A stretch of DNA of 64,000 nt. Source: Gluconacetobacter sacchari (GTDB lineage Bacteria; Pseudomonadota; Alphaproteobacteria; Acetobacterales; Acetobacteraceae). Shown one piece after another: positions 35,904 through 45,440 of this stretch. The notes beneath the pieces were generated by a model. It saw only the letters and a list, made by a program, of their open reading frames with translations, searched no databases and was not told where the DNA came from. The stretch is from assembly GCF_014174255.1 (NCBI RefSeq), contig NZ_JABEQJ010000002.1:1-64000 (forward strand), in the 5' to 3' direction. Each line of letters starts with the position of its first letter. Position 1 is the first letter of the stretch. The position numbers and the translations under genes are program-made.

Positions 35904-38177
35904 GTGCTGAGCCCCAGGCGCGGTTTCAGCCTCTGGTGCCTGGCATCGGGGGTGGGATTGACGCGCGGGCTGTTCGGGCTGCTGGCGCGGCGCAATGTCG
36001 CGCTGGCGCTGGTGGCGCTGGCGCTGTGCTTCGGCGTCGCCACCTTCGTGGTGCTGTCGGGCGGCATGTCGGTCACGCATTATCCGCGCGTCCAGGCCCT
36101 GATCTTCGTCCTGAACTTCCTGGTGCTGCTGCTGCTGGCGCTGGCGCTGGCGGAACGGCTGGGCCGCGTGCTGGCCGACCGGCGCAGCGGCCTGGCGGGC
36201 GCGCGGCTGCATGTGCGCCTGGTGACGTTGTTCGGCATCGTCGCGGTGGCGCCGACGGTGCTTGTCGGCTCGTTCGCGGCGGTGTTCTTCCACTACGGCA
36301 TCCAGATCTGGTTCAGCGATCGCGTCAACACGGCGCTGAACGAGGCGTTGCAGGCATCGCACGGCTATCTACAGGAACATAACGCCAATATCCGGACCGA
36401 GGCGTTCTCGCTGGCCAACTATCTGGCCGGGGCGGCGAACAGCCTGGAAGGATCGGAATCGGACCTGATGCACGACCCCGAGGCGCTGGACCAGGTGCTG
36501 GATTCGCAGGCCACTCTGCGCGGGTTGAACGAGGCGGTGATCTACGACCCGCTGACCAACAAGGTCGTCGCCAAGGGCGGGCTGATGAGCCGGCCGGGGG
36601 ACATGCAGGCGCTGCCGCCGCCCTCGGCCACCATGATGGCCCGTACCAACGATATCGCGATTCTCGATTCGCCGGACGAGAAGACGGTGCGCGCGGTGAT
36701 TTCGCTGGGCGACACGCCGCCGCTGATGCTGGTCATCACCCGTCCGGTCGATCCCGAGATTCTGGAGCACATGCGCAAGACCGAGCGCGTGGTGGCGGAT
36801 TACCAGCGGCTGAACCGCAACCGTTCCAAGATCCAGTTTACCTTCGTGCTGATCTTCGGGCTGGTGGGGCTGCTGGTGCTGTTCGCCGCCGTGCTGGTGG
36901 GCCTGATGCTGGCGAACCAGATCGTGCAGCCGCTGGGGCTGCTGATCGTCGCGTCGGAGCGCATCAGCGACGGCGACCTGAAGGTGCGGGTGCCGGAGGG
37001 CGAGCGGGACGACGAGGTGTCGAGCCTGTCGCGGGCCTTCAACCGCATGACCGACCAGTTGTCCAGCCAGCGGTCCGAACTGATGATCGCCTATGGCCAG
37101 ATCAACGAGCGGCGGCGCTTTACCGAGGCGGTGCTGTCGGGCGTGTCGGCCGGAGTGATCGGGCTGGATGCGCAGCAGGTGATCGAACTGCCGAATCGTG
37201 CCGCCGGCGTGCTGCTGCAAAAGGACCTGGCGGCCAATGTCGGGCGGAACCTGGTGGATGTCGTGCCGGAGTTCGGCCCGATGCTGAAGGAGGCGGCCAG
37301 CGCCCCGGACCGGGTGTGGACCGGCGAGATCCATGTCGGGTCGGGTACGAAGGCCTGCACGCTGCTGGTGCGGATCGGCGGCGAGACCACGGGGGGAGCG
37401 CCGGACCGGTATGTGGTGACGTTCGACGACATCACGGCCTTGCAGGCCGCGCAGCGCAAGGCGGCCTGGGCCGACATCGCGCGGCGCATCGCGCACGAGA
37501 TCAAGAATCCGCTCACGCCGATCCAGCTTGCGGCCGAACGGCTGAAGCGCCGATTCCTGCGGGAAATCACTTCCGACCCCGAGACGTTCAGCCAGTGCGC
37601 GGATACGATCGTGCGGCATGTCGGCGATATCGGGCGCATGGTGGACGAATTCTCGGCGTTCGCGCGGATGCCCCAGCCGGTCATGCGCCCCGAAGACCTG
37701 TCGCGAATCGTGCGCGAGGCGCTGATCCTGCAACGCACCGCGCACCCGGAGATCCGCTATGACACCGACCTGCCCGACCATGGGCCGATCGTGTCGTGCG
37801 ACCGGCGCATGGTCGGGCAGGCGTTGACCAATTTGTTGCAAAATGCTGCCGATGCCATTGCAATGCTTCCGAAAGATGGTGATGCTGACCAGCGTCCGGC
37901 CGGGTCGGTCGGGACTGTCCGGATCGTCCTGCGCGTCGAGGGGACGGCCGCGCACATCGTGGTGGTTGATGACGGGATCGGCCTGCCGGAGGAAGACAGG
38001 CAGCGGCTGACCGAGCCCTATGTGACGCACAAGCCGAAAGGGACCGGGCTGGGGCTGGCGATCGTCAAGAAAATCCTGGAAGATCACGGGGGAAGCATCC
38101 GTCTGGAAGACAGGCCGGACGGACGCGGAGCCGTTTCGATCTTGATACTGCCCATAAAGGACGAGCATGGCGCATGA
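35904..38177 (+). CDS. ntrY: membrane sensor histidine kinase NtrY
   Basis: A 757-aa sensor. N-terminal membrane helices (ALVALALCFGVATFVVLSGG, LIFVLNFLVLLLLALALAE, LVTLFGIVAVAPTVLVGSFA) are followed by a periplasmic loop and another helix near residue 320. HAMP comes next, then PAS (FTEAVLSGVSAGVIGLDAQQ). The H-box is RRIAHEIKNPLTPIQLAAER and the ATPase has LLQNAADAIAML and KGTGLGLAIVKKI. It starts at GTG 35904 and overlaps ntrX by 11 bases. It is involved in nitrogen/redox signalling. Confidence 0.94.
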   Translation: MLSPRRGFSLWCLASGVGLTRGLFGLLARRNVALALVALALCFGVATFVVLSGGMSVTHYPRVQALIFVLNFLVLLLLALALAERLGRVLADRRSGLAGARLHVRLVTLFGIVAVAPTVLVGSFAAVFFHYGIQIWFSDRVNTALNEALQASHGYLQEHNANIRTEAFSLANYLAGAANSLEGSESDLMHDPEALDQVLDSQATLRGLNEAVIYDPLTNKVVAKGGLMSRPGDMQALPPPSATMMARTNDIAILDSPDEKTVRAVISLGDTPPLMLVITRPVDPEILEHMRKTERVVADYQRLNRNRSKIQFTFVLIFGLVGLLVLFAAVLVGLMLANQIVQPLGLLIVASERISDGDLKVRVPEGERDDEVSSLSRAFNRMTDQLSSQRSELMIAYGQINERRRFTEAVLSGVSAGVIGLDAQQVIELPNRAAGVLLQKDLAANVGRNLVDVVPEFGPMLKEAASAPDRVWTGEIHVGSGTKACTLLVRIGGETTGGAPDRYVVTFDDITALQAAQRKAAWADIARRIAHEIKNPLTPIQLAAERLKRRFLREITSDPETFSQCADTIVRHVGDIGRMVDEFSAFARMPQPVMRPEDLSRIVREALILQRTAHPEIRYDTDLPDHGPIVSCDRRMVGQALTNLLQNAADAIAMLPKDGDADQRPAGSVGTVRIVLRVEGTAAHIVVVDDGIGLPEEDRQRLTEPYVTHKPKGTGLGLAIVKKILEDHGGSIRLEDRPDGRGAVSILILPIKDEHGA

Positions 38178-39558
38178 AATCCTGATCGTTGACGACGAAC
38201 CGGATATCCGGCTGCTGATCGAGGGGATCCTTCGGGACGAAGGCTACGAGACCCGGCTGGCCGGGGATTCGGATTCGGCGATCAGCGCGTTTAGGGCGCG
38301 CAGGCCGTCGCTGGTCATTCTCGATGTCTGGCTCCAGGGATCGCGGCTGGACGGGCTGGGAATCCTGAACGCGATCCAGGGCGAGGAACCGGCCGTTCCC
38401 ACCATCATGATTTCTGGCCACGGCACGATCGAAACCGCCGTCGCGGCCTTGCAGCACGGTGCCTACGACTTCATCGAGAAGCCGTTCCAGTCCGACCGGC
38501 TGCTGCTGGTCGTCCGGCGGGCTCTGGAGGCGTCGCGCCTGGCGCGGGAGAATGCCGAGCTGCGCCTGCGCGCGGGGCCGGAGGCGACGCTGTTCGGCGA
38601 CAGCCCGGCCATCGCGGCGGTGCGCAACCAGGTGGAGCGCGTGGCGCCCAGCGGGTCCCGCGTGCTGATTTCCGGCGCCGCCGGCGCGGGAAAGGAAGTC
38701 GCGGCGCGGATGATCCATGCCCGCTCGCGCCGCGCCGAGGGGCCGTTCGTCGCCCTGAACTGCGCCACGCTGGCGCCGGGGCGGTTCGAGGAGGAGCTGT
38801 TCGGCATCGAGGGCGGGGTGGACGGCAGCGGGCGCCGCACCGGGGTCCTGGAACGCGCCCATGGGGGCACGCTGCTGCTGGACGAGGTGGCGGACATGCC
38901 GATCGAAACCCAGGGCAAGATCGTCCGTGCCTTGCAGGACCAGAGTTTCGAGCGGCTGGGCGGCGCCACGCGGGTCAAGGTCGACGTGCGGGTGCTGGCG
39001 GCGACCAATCGCGACCTCCAGGAGGCCATCGCCGCCGGGCGGTTTCGCGAGGACCTGTATTACCGGCTGGCGGTGGTGCCGCTGCGCGTGCCCAGCCTGC
39101 GCGAGCGGCGGGAGGATATTCCCGGCCTGGCGCGGATGTTCCTGCACCGGGCGGCGGAGAATGCCGGCCTGCCGCTGCGCGACCTGTCGGGGGATGCGAT
39201 CGCCGCGTTGCAGAGCTATGACTGGCCGGGCAATTCGCGCGAATTGCGCAACCTGATGGAACGGCTGCTGATCATGATGCCGGGGAACGGTACCGACCCG
39301 ATCCGCGCCGAGATGCTGCCGCCGTCGGTCGGGCAGGGGGCGCCGACCCTGCTGAAATTCGATCCGGCCGCCGACGTGATGGGCCTGCCGCTGCGCGAGG
39401 CGCGCGACCTGTTCGAAACCCAGTATCTCCAGGCGCAATTGCTGCGATTCGGCGGCAATATCAGCCGCACCGCCGGGTTCGTCGGCATGGAGCGCAGCGC
39501 GCTGCACCGCAAGCTGAAGCAACTGGGCGTCACGTCCGACGAGCGGGGCGCGGGATGA
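38167..39558 (+). CDS. ntrX: response regulator NtrX
   Basis: A 463-aa partner of NtrY. The receiver is LIVDDEPDIRLLIEGIL with the phospho-Asp in LVILDVWL. The AAA+ domain has a Walker-A-like GAAGAGKEV and GGTLLLDEVADMP. In place of the GAFTGA loop the sequence reads GIEGGVDGSGRRTG, so direct sigma-54 activation is unlikely, in line with many alphaproteobacterial NtrX proteins. A Fis-type HTH (NISRTAGFVGMERSALHRKL) closes the protein. Confidence 0.94.
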   Translation: MAHEILIVDDEPDIRLLIEGILRDEGYETRLAGDSDSAISAFRARRPSLVILDVWLQGSRLDGLGILNAIQGEEPAVPTIMISGHGTIETAVAALQHGAYDFIEKPFQSDRLLLVVRRALEASRLARENAELRLRAGPEATLFGDSPAIAAVRNQVERVAPSGSRVLISGAAGAGKEVAARMIHARSRRAEGPFVALNCATLAPGRFEEELFGIEGGVDGSGRRTGVLERAHGGTLLLDEVADMPIETQGKIVRALQDQSFERLGGATRVKVDVRVLAATNRDLQEAIAAGRFREDLYYRLAVVPLRVPSLRERREDIPGLARMFLHRAAENAGLPLRDLSGDAIAALQSYDWPGNSRELRNLMERLLIMMPGNGTDPIRAEMLPPSVGQGAPTLLKFDPAADVMGLPLREARDLFETQYLQAQLLRFGGNISRTAGFVGMERSALHRKLKQLGVTSDERGAG

Positions 39559-39671
39559 GATTTTGCCCCCTGGAGAAGGGCCTGCTAGAGAGGGCCAACC
39601 ATATGATTGACGGGGAACGGAGCGTCCTGGCTGGCGTTCGTCCTCGGCTACAGAGCAAGTAAGGCCCAACC

Positions 39672-39968
39672 GTGGCAAAAGAACCGACGCAGAACGTTCA
39701 GGATGTTTTTCTCAACCATGTCAGGCGCTCGAAGACGCCGGTCACGGTGTTTTTGGTCAATGGTGTCAAGTTGCAGGGCATCATCACCTGGTTCGACAAT
39801 TTTTCCGTCCTGCTGCGGCGCGACGGTCATACACAGCTTGTCTACAAGCATGCGATCAGCACCGTGATGCCGGCGACGCCGGTCGTGCTGTTCGATCCGT
39901 CGCGCGCCGAGGATGGGTCGGCCGATCCGGCGGACAAGGGCCTGCCGGGGGAGACCGACCTCGACTGA
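39672..39968 (+). CDS. hfq: RNA chaperone Hfq
   Basis: A 98-aa Sm-fold RNA chaperone. It has [39 protein letters not shown] and the Hfq signature YKHAISTV, followed by an acidic disordered tail. It starts at GTG 39672 with AAGG 7 bases upstream. It pairs small RNAs with mRNAs. The order ntrX-hfq-hflX is conserved in alphaproteobacteria. Confidence 0.97.
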   Translation: MAKEPTQNVQDVFLNHVRRSKTPVTVFLVNGVKLQGIITWFDNFSVLLRRDGHTQLVYKHAISTVMPATPVVLFDPSRAEDGSADPADKGLPGETDLD

Positions 39969-39975
39969 CGTTCCC

Positions 39976-41262
39976 GTGACGCAGTCCGCCACGCGGGCCG
40001 CCGTCATCCTGCCATGGGAGCGGCCGGACCGTCAGGACGAGATCCGCGCCGCCGAGGCCCGGCTGGAAGAAGCGGTCGGGCTGGCGGCGTCGATCGGCCT
40101 GGTGATCGTGCGCCAGGCCGTGCTGCTGCTGCGCGCGCGTCGCCCGGCCACGCTGCTGGGCAGCGGGCAGGTCGAGTCGCTGCGCCAGGCGGTGGTCGAA
40201 GACCGGGTTGCCGTCATGGTGGTGGATACGCGCCTGACGCCGGTGCAGCAGCGGAACCTGGAAAAGGCCCTGGGCTGCAAGGTGATCGACCGCACGGCCC
40301 TGATCCTGGATATTTTCGGCGAGCGGGCCGCGACGCGGGAAGGCGCGTTGCAGGTCGAACTCGCCCATCTGGAATATCAGCGCAGCCGGCTGGTCCGGAC
40401 CTGGACCCATCTGGAACGGCAGCGCGGCGGATTCGGCTTTCTCGGCGGTCCGGGCGAGACCCAGATCGAGGCGGATCGCCGGATGATCGGCGACCGGATC
40501 GTGCGCCTGAAGCGCGAACTGGAGCAGGTGCGGCGCACCCGTGGCCTGCATCGCGCCGCGCGGCGGCGGGTGCCGTTTCCGGTCGTGGCGCTGGTCGGCT
40601 ATACCAATGCCGGAAAATCGACCCTGTTCAACGCGTTGACCGGGGCTTCGGTCTATGCCCAGGACCAGTTGTTCGCGACGCTGGACCCGACGATGCGCGG
40701 CATTCGGCTGCCGTCGGGCCGGCGGATCATCCTGTCCGACACGGTGGGCTTTATCAGCGACCTGCCGACCGAGCTGATCGCCGCCTTCCGCGCGACGCTG
40801 GAGGAGGTCGCGGAGGCCGATATCATCCTGCATGTGCGCGATATCTCGCATCCGGACACCACCGCGCAGCGCGCGGATGTCGAGGAGGTGCTGGAGGGCA
40901 TGGCGGCCAGCGGGACGCTGGAGGATGACTGGCGCCGCCGGGTGATCGAGGTGCAGAACAAGGCCGACCTGCTGGGCGGGCGCGACGCGGTGCCGCCCCG
41001 GGCGGGCAGTATCGTGATTTCGGCGATCACCGGCGACGGGCTGCCGGAATTGCTGGCGGCGATCGACCAGCGCCTGACCGAGGCGATGGAAATCGCCCGC
41101 TACACCATTCCGGTCGGGGACGGCGCGCTGCTGGCATGGCTGTACGCTCATGGCGAAGTGACGTCGCGCGATGATGGCGAGCAGGCTATCGTGGTGACGG
41201 TGCGGCTGCTGCCGGCCGATCGCGCGCGGTTCGAGCAGCAACTGGCCAGTCACGACCGGTAG
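39976..41262 (+). CDS. hflX: ribosome-associated GTPase HflX
   Basis: A 428-aa GTPase that splits stalled ribosomes. The N-terminal HflX domain has ATLLGSGQVESLRQAV and VQQRNLEKALGCKVIDRTAL. A helical linker (GPGETQIEADRRMI) precedes the G domain with G1 GYTNAGKST, G3 LSDTVGFISDLP and G4 NKAD. The start is set at GTG 39976, 7 bases after the hfq stop; the open frame extends into hfq to 39913 but that part is not family-like. Confidence 0.94.
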   Translation: MTQSATRAAVILPWERPDRQDEIRAAEARLEEAVGLAASIGLVIVRQAVLLLRARRPATLLGSGQVESLRQAVVEDRVAVMVVDTRLTPVQQRNLEKALGCKVIDRTALILDIFGERAATREGALQVELAHLEYQRSRLVRTWTHLERQRGGFGFLGGPGETQIEADRRMIGDRIVRLKRELEQVRRTRGLHRAARRRVPFPVVALVGYTNAGKSTLFNALTGASVYAQDQLFATLDPTMRGIRLPSGRRIILSDTVGFISDLPTELIAAFRATLEEVAEADIILHVRDISHPDTTAQRADVEEVLEGMAASGTLEDDWRRRVIEVQNKADLLGGRDAVPPRAGSIVISAITGDGLPELLAAIDQRLTEAMEIARYTIPVGDGALLAWLYAHGEVTSRDDGEQAIVVTVRLLPADRARFEQQLASHDR

Positions 41263-41304
41263 GCGCCCGCCCGTGCCGGACGGCCGGGAAGGAAAGGTGA
41301 AATC

Positions 41305-42141
41305 ATGACTGTCACGGTTTCGCGCGCGCATATGCGGACGGTTCTGGGCATCATGCGGCAGGCGGCGGCGGATCGGATCATGCCGTCCTTCCGCCGGCTG
41401 GACGCCGAGGCCATTCGCTGCAAGAGCGGCAAGCTGGATGTGGTGACCATTGCCGACGAAGCGGCCGAGCGCGCCATGGCCGAGGCCTTTCTGCGCCTGT
41501 CGCCCGGTGCCGTGGTGATCGGCGAGGAAGAGGCCTGTGCCCGGCCCGGCCTGCTGGATGCGATCGAGGATGCCGAACTGGCCTATGTCGTCGATCCGAT
41601 CGACGGGACGGCGAATTATGCGGCGGGCGTGCCGCTGTTCGGGGTGATGGTCGCGGTCATGTGCCGAGGCGAGGTCGTGGGGGGCGCGGTTCTGGACCCG
41701 GTCTGCAATGTCGCGGCGCTGGCGGCGCGGGGCGAGGGGGCCTGGCTGGTCGGGGATGACGATGAGGAGCGGCCGCTGCGCTGCGCGCCGCCCGTGCCGG
41801 CGGCCGAAATGTGCGGCAACGCATCATGGCGCTATCTGCCGCAACCGGTGCGCGATGTCGTGGCCCGCAATCTGCCGCGGGTGCTGGGGTCGTGGGATTT
41901 CCGCTGTGCCGCGCACGAATATCTGATGCTGGTCGACGGGAAATGCCATTTCCTGCTCTTCAACCGCACCTTGCCGTGGGACCATCTGGCCGGCTGGCTG
42001 ATCCATCGCGAGGCCGGGGGCTATTGCGCCCATTTCGACGGCACTCCCTATCGGTCGAGCGACCGGGCGGGCGGGCTGCTCTATGCCCCCGACCGGGCGA
42101 GCTGGCAGGACCTGCGCGACCTGCTGCTGGATGCCGGCTGA
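41305..42141 (+). CDS. inositol-monophosphatase family phosphatase (HisN-like)
   Basis: A 278-aa Mg-dependent phosphatase. Metal-binding motifs: IGEEEA near residue 72, YVVDPIDGTANYAAGVPLFG near 95-115, and the last Asp in LPWDHLAGWLIHREAGG. Substrates could be histidinol phosphate (HisN), inositol phosphate or a similar sugar phosphate; the sequence does not decide. Upstream AAGGAAAGG is a strong ribosome site. It converges with mazG 8 bases away. Confidence 0.85.
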   Translation: MTVTVSRAHMRTVLGIMRQAAADRIMPSFRRLDAEAIRCKSGKLDVVTIADEAAERAMAEAFLRLSPGAVVIGEEEACARPGLLDAIEDAELAYVVDPIDGTANYAAGVPLFGVMVAVMCRGEVVGGAVLDPVCNVAALAARGEGAWLVGDDDEERPLRCAPPVPAAEMCGNASWRYLPQPVRDVVARNLPRVLGSWDFRCAAHEYLMLVDGKCHFLLFNRTLPWDHLAGWLIHREAGGYCAHFDGTPYRSSDRAGGLLYAPDRASWQDLRDLLLDAG

Positions 42142-42149
42142 ACGCCCGC

Positions 42150-42941
42150 TTACGCGGCGCCGCCGCCCCGTTCCCGTCGTTTTACCTCCTGCCAGGCGGC
42201 TTCCATGTCGGCCAGCGTGCTGTCGGCCGGTGTCTGGCCGCGCTCGGCCAGGTGCCGTTCGACGCCGGTGAAGCGGCGGGTGAATTTGGCGTTGGCCTGG
42301 CGCAGGCAGGCTTCGGGGTCCAGGTCCAGCTTGCGGGCCAGGGTCGCGAGGGTGAACAGCACGTCGCCCAGTTCGTCGGCGATTCGCGCGCGGTCGCCCG
42401 AATCAAGCTCGGCCTTCAGTTCCGCGATTTCCTCGTCCACTTTTTCGGCGACGCCCCGGGCGTCGGGCCAGTCGAAGCCGACGCGGGCGGCGCGGGCCGA
42501 TAATTTGCGGGCGCGCAGCAGGGCGGGCAATGCGGTGGGAATGCCGGCCAGCGTGCCGCTTTCGCTCCGGGCGCGGCGTTCACGCTCCTTGCCGTCCTCC
42601 CACTGGCCGGGCGCCAGGGCGGCGTCGCCGAAGACGTGGGGGTGGCGGCGGACCATCTTGTCGCCGATCATCCCGGCGATGGTCGCGAAATCGAACCAGC
42701 CGGCTTCCTCGCCCATGCGGGCGTGATAGACGACCTGAAGCAGCAGGTCGCCCAGTTCGTCGGGCAGGGCGGTCCAGTCCTGCCGGGCGATCGTGTCCTC
42801 GACCTCGTAGGCTTCCTCGATCGCGTAGGGGGCGATCGAGGCGAAATCCTGCTCGCGGTCCCACGGGCAGCCGCCGGCGGGGTCGCGCAGGCGGGCCATG
42901 ATGTCGAGAAGGCGCGAGAGGGCCTGGGCGGCGTCGGGCAT
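42150..42941 (-). CDS. mazG: nucleoside triphosphate pyrophosphohydrolase MazG
   Basis: A 263-aa two-domain MazG that hydrolyses NTPs to NMP and PPi, for house-cleaning and stress control. The first domain has GGCPWDREQDFASIAPYAIEEAYEVEDTI with the metal EExxE motif and DELGDLLLQVVYHARM. A second copy is near the C-terminus (VDEEIAELKAEL.., DELGDVLFTLATLARKL). Single gene, convergent with the phosphatase. Confidence 0.94.
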   Translation of the reverse strand: MPDAAQALSRLLDIMARLRDPAGGCPWDREQDFASIAPYAIEEAYEVEDTIARQDWTALPDELGDLLLQVVYHARMGEEAGWFDFATIAGMIGDKMVRRHPHVFGDAALAPGQWEDGKERERRARSESGTLAGIPTALPALLRARKLSARAARVGFDWPDARGVAEKVDEEIAELKAELDSGDRARIADELGDVLFTLATLARKLDLDPEACLRQANAKFTRRFTGVERHLAERGQTPADSTLADMEAAWQEVKRRERGGGAA

Positions 42942-43082
42942 CCGGTGGGCTCCGTGCTGGTCGGCGGGATGGTTCCTGTCTGCACCGGCACGGGGGGCGC
43001 GTCCAGCATGACGGACGGCGGGGGCTCTGGCTGGCGGGCCGGGCAGGGATTATAGTCCCGCGCCGACGAGCAGGGGGTATCC

Positions 43083-44027
43083 ATGGACGGACAGGCGACG
43101 GTCTTCATCGATGGCGAGGCGGGGACGACGGGGCTGGGCATTCGTCAGCGCCTGAGCGCGTTGCCGGTGACCGTGCGTTCGATCGCGCCGGAACAGCGCA
43201 AGGATGCCGCCGCCCGCCGCGCGATGATGGAATCGGTCGATCTGGTGGTGCTGTGCCTGCCCGACGCGGCGTCACGCGAGGCCGCGTCGATGGTGGCGGG
43301 ACTCGCGGCGGATGGCGGCCGGGCGCCCCGGCTGCTGGACGCCAGCACGGCGTTTCGCGTCGATCCGGACTGGGTTTATGGTTTTCCGGAAATGGGGGAC
43401 GGGTTCGCGGCGCGGGTCGCGGCGGCGGCGCGGGTTTCGAACCCCGGCTGCTACCCGACCGGGGCCATCGCGCTGCTGCGTCCGCTGGTTCGGGCCGGGC
43501 TGCTGGCGCCCGATGCGCCGCTGACGATCAACGCGGTCAGCGGCTACAGCGGGGGCGGCCGGGCGATGATCGAGGCGCATGAGCGCGAAGGCGGGCCGGC
43601 CTTCGAACTCTATGGGCTGGGGCTGGAACACAAGCATCTGCCGGAGATCACGCGCTATGCCGGGCTGACGCGGCCGCCGGTCTTCGTGCCCTCGGTCGGG
43701 CATTTCGCGCAAGGGATGATCGTGTCGGTGCCGCTGCATCTGGACCTGCTGGCGCGGCCGGCGACCGGGGCGGACCTGCGGGCGGTGCTGGCCGATTTCT
43801 ATGCCGGGTCGGACCGGATCAGCGTGGCCGATTCCGTGCCGGACCTGTCCGCCGAGACGCTGGCGCGCACCGACCTGATGGAATTGCGGGTTCATGCCAA
43901 CGAATCGCGCCGGCAGGCGGTGCTGACGGCGCGGCTGGACAATCTGGGCAAGGGGGCCTCGGGCGCCGCGATCCAGAATATCGCCCTGATGCTGGGCCTG
44001 GCGGCGCCCGCGCCCCGCGCCGGGTGA
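43083..44027 (+). CDS. argC: N-acetyl-gamma-glutamyl-phosphate reductase, short type 2
   Basis: A 314-aa NADPH enzyme of arginine synthesis. It has VFIDGEAGTTGLGIRQRL at the N-terminus (type 2 wording), then DLVVLCLPDAASREA and LLDASTAFRVDPDWVYGFPE. The catalytic Cys is in VSNPGCYPTGAI, and HKHLPEITRYAGL follows. The short form replaces the usual ~345-aa ArgC in several alphaproteobacteria. It is followed by a hairpin and tRNA-Leu. Confidence 0.94.
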   Translation: MDGQATVFIDGEAGTTGLGIRQRLSALPVTVRSIAPEQRKDAAARRAMMESVDLVVLCLPDAASREAASMVAGLAADGGRAPRLLDASTAFRVDPDWVYGFPEMGDGFAARVAAAARVSNPGCYPTGAIALLRPLVRAGLLAPDAPLTINAVSGYSGGGRAMIEAHEREGGPAFELYGLGLEHKHLPEITRYAGLTRPPVFVPSVGHFAQGMIVSVPLHLDLLARPATGADLRAVLADFYAGSDRISVADSVPDLSAETLARTDLMELRVHANESRRQAVLTARLDNLGKGASGAAIQNIALMLGLAAPAPRAG

Positions 44028-44062
44028 GCGATTGCCCGGCGGGCGGGGGCCGGTGAACGATT

Positions 44063-44101
44063 GCCTGCGGGGCTGGTTTGCTGATAAGCAGGCCCGCAGG
44101 C
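44063..44101. repeat. GC-rich hairpin overlapping the tRNA-Leu 5' end
   Basis: GCCTGCGGG (44063-44071) pairs perfectly with CCCGCAGGC (44093-44101), extended inward by CTG/CAG across one G-G mismatch, with a 13-base loop. The last two bases of the stem are the first bases of the tRNA. It may end argC transcription or affect 5' processing of the tRNA. Confidence 0.45.
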
Positions 44102-44183
44102 GAGAGTGACGGAACGGTAGACGTAGTCGGCTCAAAATCGACCGCCGCAAGGCATAGGGGTTCGAGTCCCCTCTCTCGTACCA
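44100..44183 (+). tRNA. tRNA-Leu (CAA)
   Basis: 84 bases including encoded CCA. The acceptor GCGAGAG pairs with CTCTCGT (terminal G-T). The D-loop region GGAACGGTAGAC is typical of tRNA-Leu. Anticodon stem GTCGG/TCGAC encloses loop CTCAAAA with anticodon CAA. A long variable arm (CGCCGCAAGGCAT) marks the class II type. T arm AGGGG-TTCGAGT-CCCCT, discriminator A. Confidence 0.96.
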
Positions 44184-44197
44184 TTTCTCCGGACCGG

Positions 44198-45382
44198 ATG
44201 ATGTCTGCTGCCTCCCTCGACACGATGACGAAGCCGGGTGTGCGCCCCGCCAATCCCTGTTTTTCCTCCGGTCCCTGCGCCAAGCGCCCTGGCTGGTCGC
44301 TGGATGCTCTGTCCGGCGCGCTGCTGGGCCGGTCGCATCGCGCGCCCGAGGGGCGGGCCCGGCTGAACGAGGTCATTACCCGTTCGCGCGCCGTTCTCGG
44401 CCTGCCGGACGACTGGAAGCTGGGGATCGTGCCGGCGTCGGATACCGGCGCGGTGGAGATGGTGCTGTGGTCGCTGGTCGGCGCGCGCCCGGTCGACGTG
44501 CTGGCCTTCGAGAGTTTTTCGGCAACCTGGGCCGACGATATCGTCAACCAGTTGCATGCGCCGGCCGCGCGGGTGCTGACGGCGGATTATGGCCGTCTGC
44601 CGGACCTGGGACAGGTGGATTGGGCGCATGACGTGGTGCTGGCCTGGAATGGCACGACCTCCGGCGTGCGCATTCCCGATGGCGCGCCGATTCCCCGGGA
44701 TCGGGACGGGCTGGTGATCTGCGACGCGACCTCGGCCGCCTTTGCGATGGATCTGCCGTGGGACCGGCTGGATGTGGTCACCTGGTCCTGGCAGAAGGTG
44801 CTGGGCGGCGAGGCCGCGCATGGCATGCTGGCCCTGTCGCCGCGCGCGGTGCGCCGGTTGGAAGAGACGCCGCCGCCGCGCGCGCTGCCGAAGATCTTCC
44901 GCCTGACGGCGAAGGGGCGGCTGATCGAGGGGATCTTCAAGGGCGATACGATCAACACGCCCTCCATGCTCTGTGTCGAGGATGCGCTGGATGGGCTGCG
45001 CTGGGCCGAGGCGGTTGGCGGATTGCCGGCGCTGATCGCCCGCAGCCAGGCCAATCTGGCTGTGGTGGCCGACTGGGTCGCGGGCTCGGACTGGGCGTCC
45101 TTCCTGGCCGCCGACCCGGCCGAGCGTTCCAGCACCGCGATCTGCCTGACCATCGTGGCGCCCTGGTTCATGGCGCTGGACGCGGCGACGCGGGTCAGGG
45201 CGGCCAGGCGGATCGTCAGTCTGCTGGAAGCCGAGGGCGTGGCGCTGGACAGCGGCAGCTATCGCGATGCGCCGCCGGGCCTGCGGCTGTGGGGCGGTGC
45301 GACCGTCGAGGCCGACGACCTGCGCGCGCTGATGCCGTGGCTGGACTGGGCCGAGGCCCTGGTGCGCGCGGAATTCGCCTGA
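44198..45382 (+). CDS. serC: phosphoserine aminotransferase
   Basis: A 394-aa PLP enzyme of serine synthesis (3-phosphohydroxypyruvate to phosphoserine). It has [49 protein letters not shown], and the PLP-lysine region [20 protein letters not shown]. It is the alphaproteobacterial/archaeal-type SerC rather than the E. coli type. ATG 44198, 44201 or 44225 are all possible; family alignments by memory favour [11 protein letters not shown] at 44225. The open frame extends into the tRNA and is not coding there. Confidence 0.92.
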   Translation: MMSAASLDTMTKPGVRPANPCFSSGPCAKRPGWSLDALSGALLGRSHRAPEGRARLNEVITRSRAVLGLPDDWKLGIVPASDTGAVEMVLWSLVGARPVDVLAFESFSATWADDIVNQLHAPAARVLTADYGRLPDLGQVDWAHDVVLAWNGTTSGVRIPDGAPIPRDRDGLVICDATSAAFAMDLPWDRLDVVTWSWQKVLGGEAAHGMLALSPRAVRRLEETPPPRALPKIFRLTAKGRLIEGIFKGDTINTPSMLCVEDALDGLRWAEAVGGLPALIARSQANLAVVADWVAGSDWASFLAADPAERSSTAICLTIVAPWFMALDAATRVRAARRIVSLLEAEGVALDSGSYRDAPPGLRLWGGATVEADDLRALMPWLDWAEALVRAEFA

Positions 45383-45440
45383 CGCGTCGCGGCGCGGGCG
45401 TGGGCTGACGAATGGCCGCAAGGATGATATAGGCGCGCGC

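Noticed and set aside
36369-38168. Minus-strand open frame of 599 codons over ntrY
   Set aside because: Antisense of a well-supported histidine kinase; composition is His/Gln/Arg-rich.
44078-44197. Upstream extension of serC through tRNA-Leu
   Set aside because: The open frame crosses a complete tRNA gene; serC must start after it.
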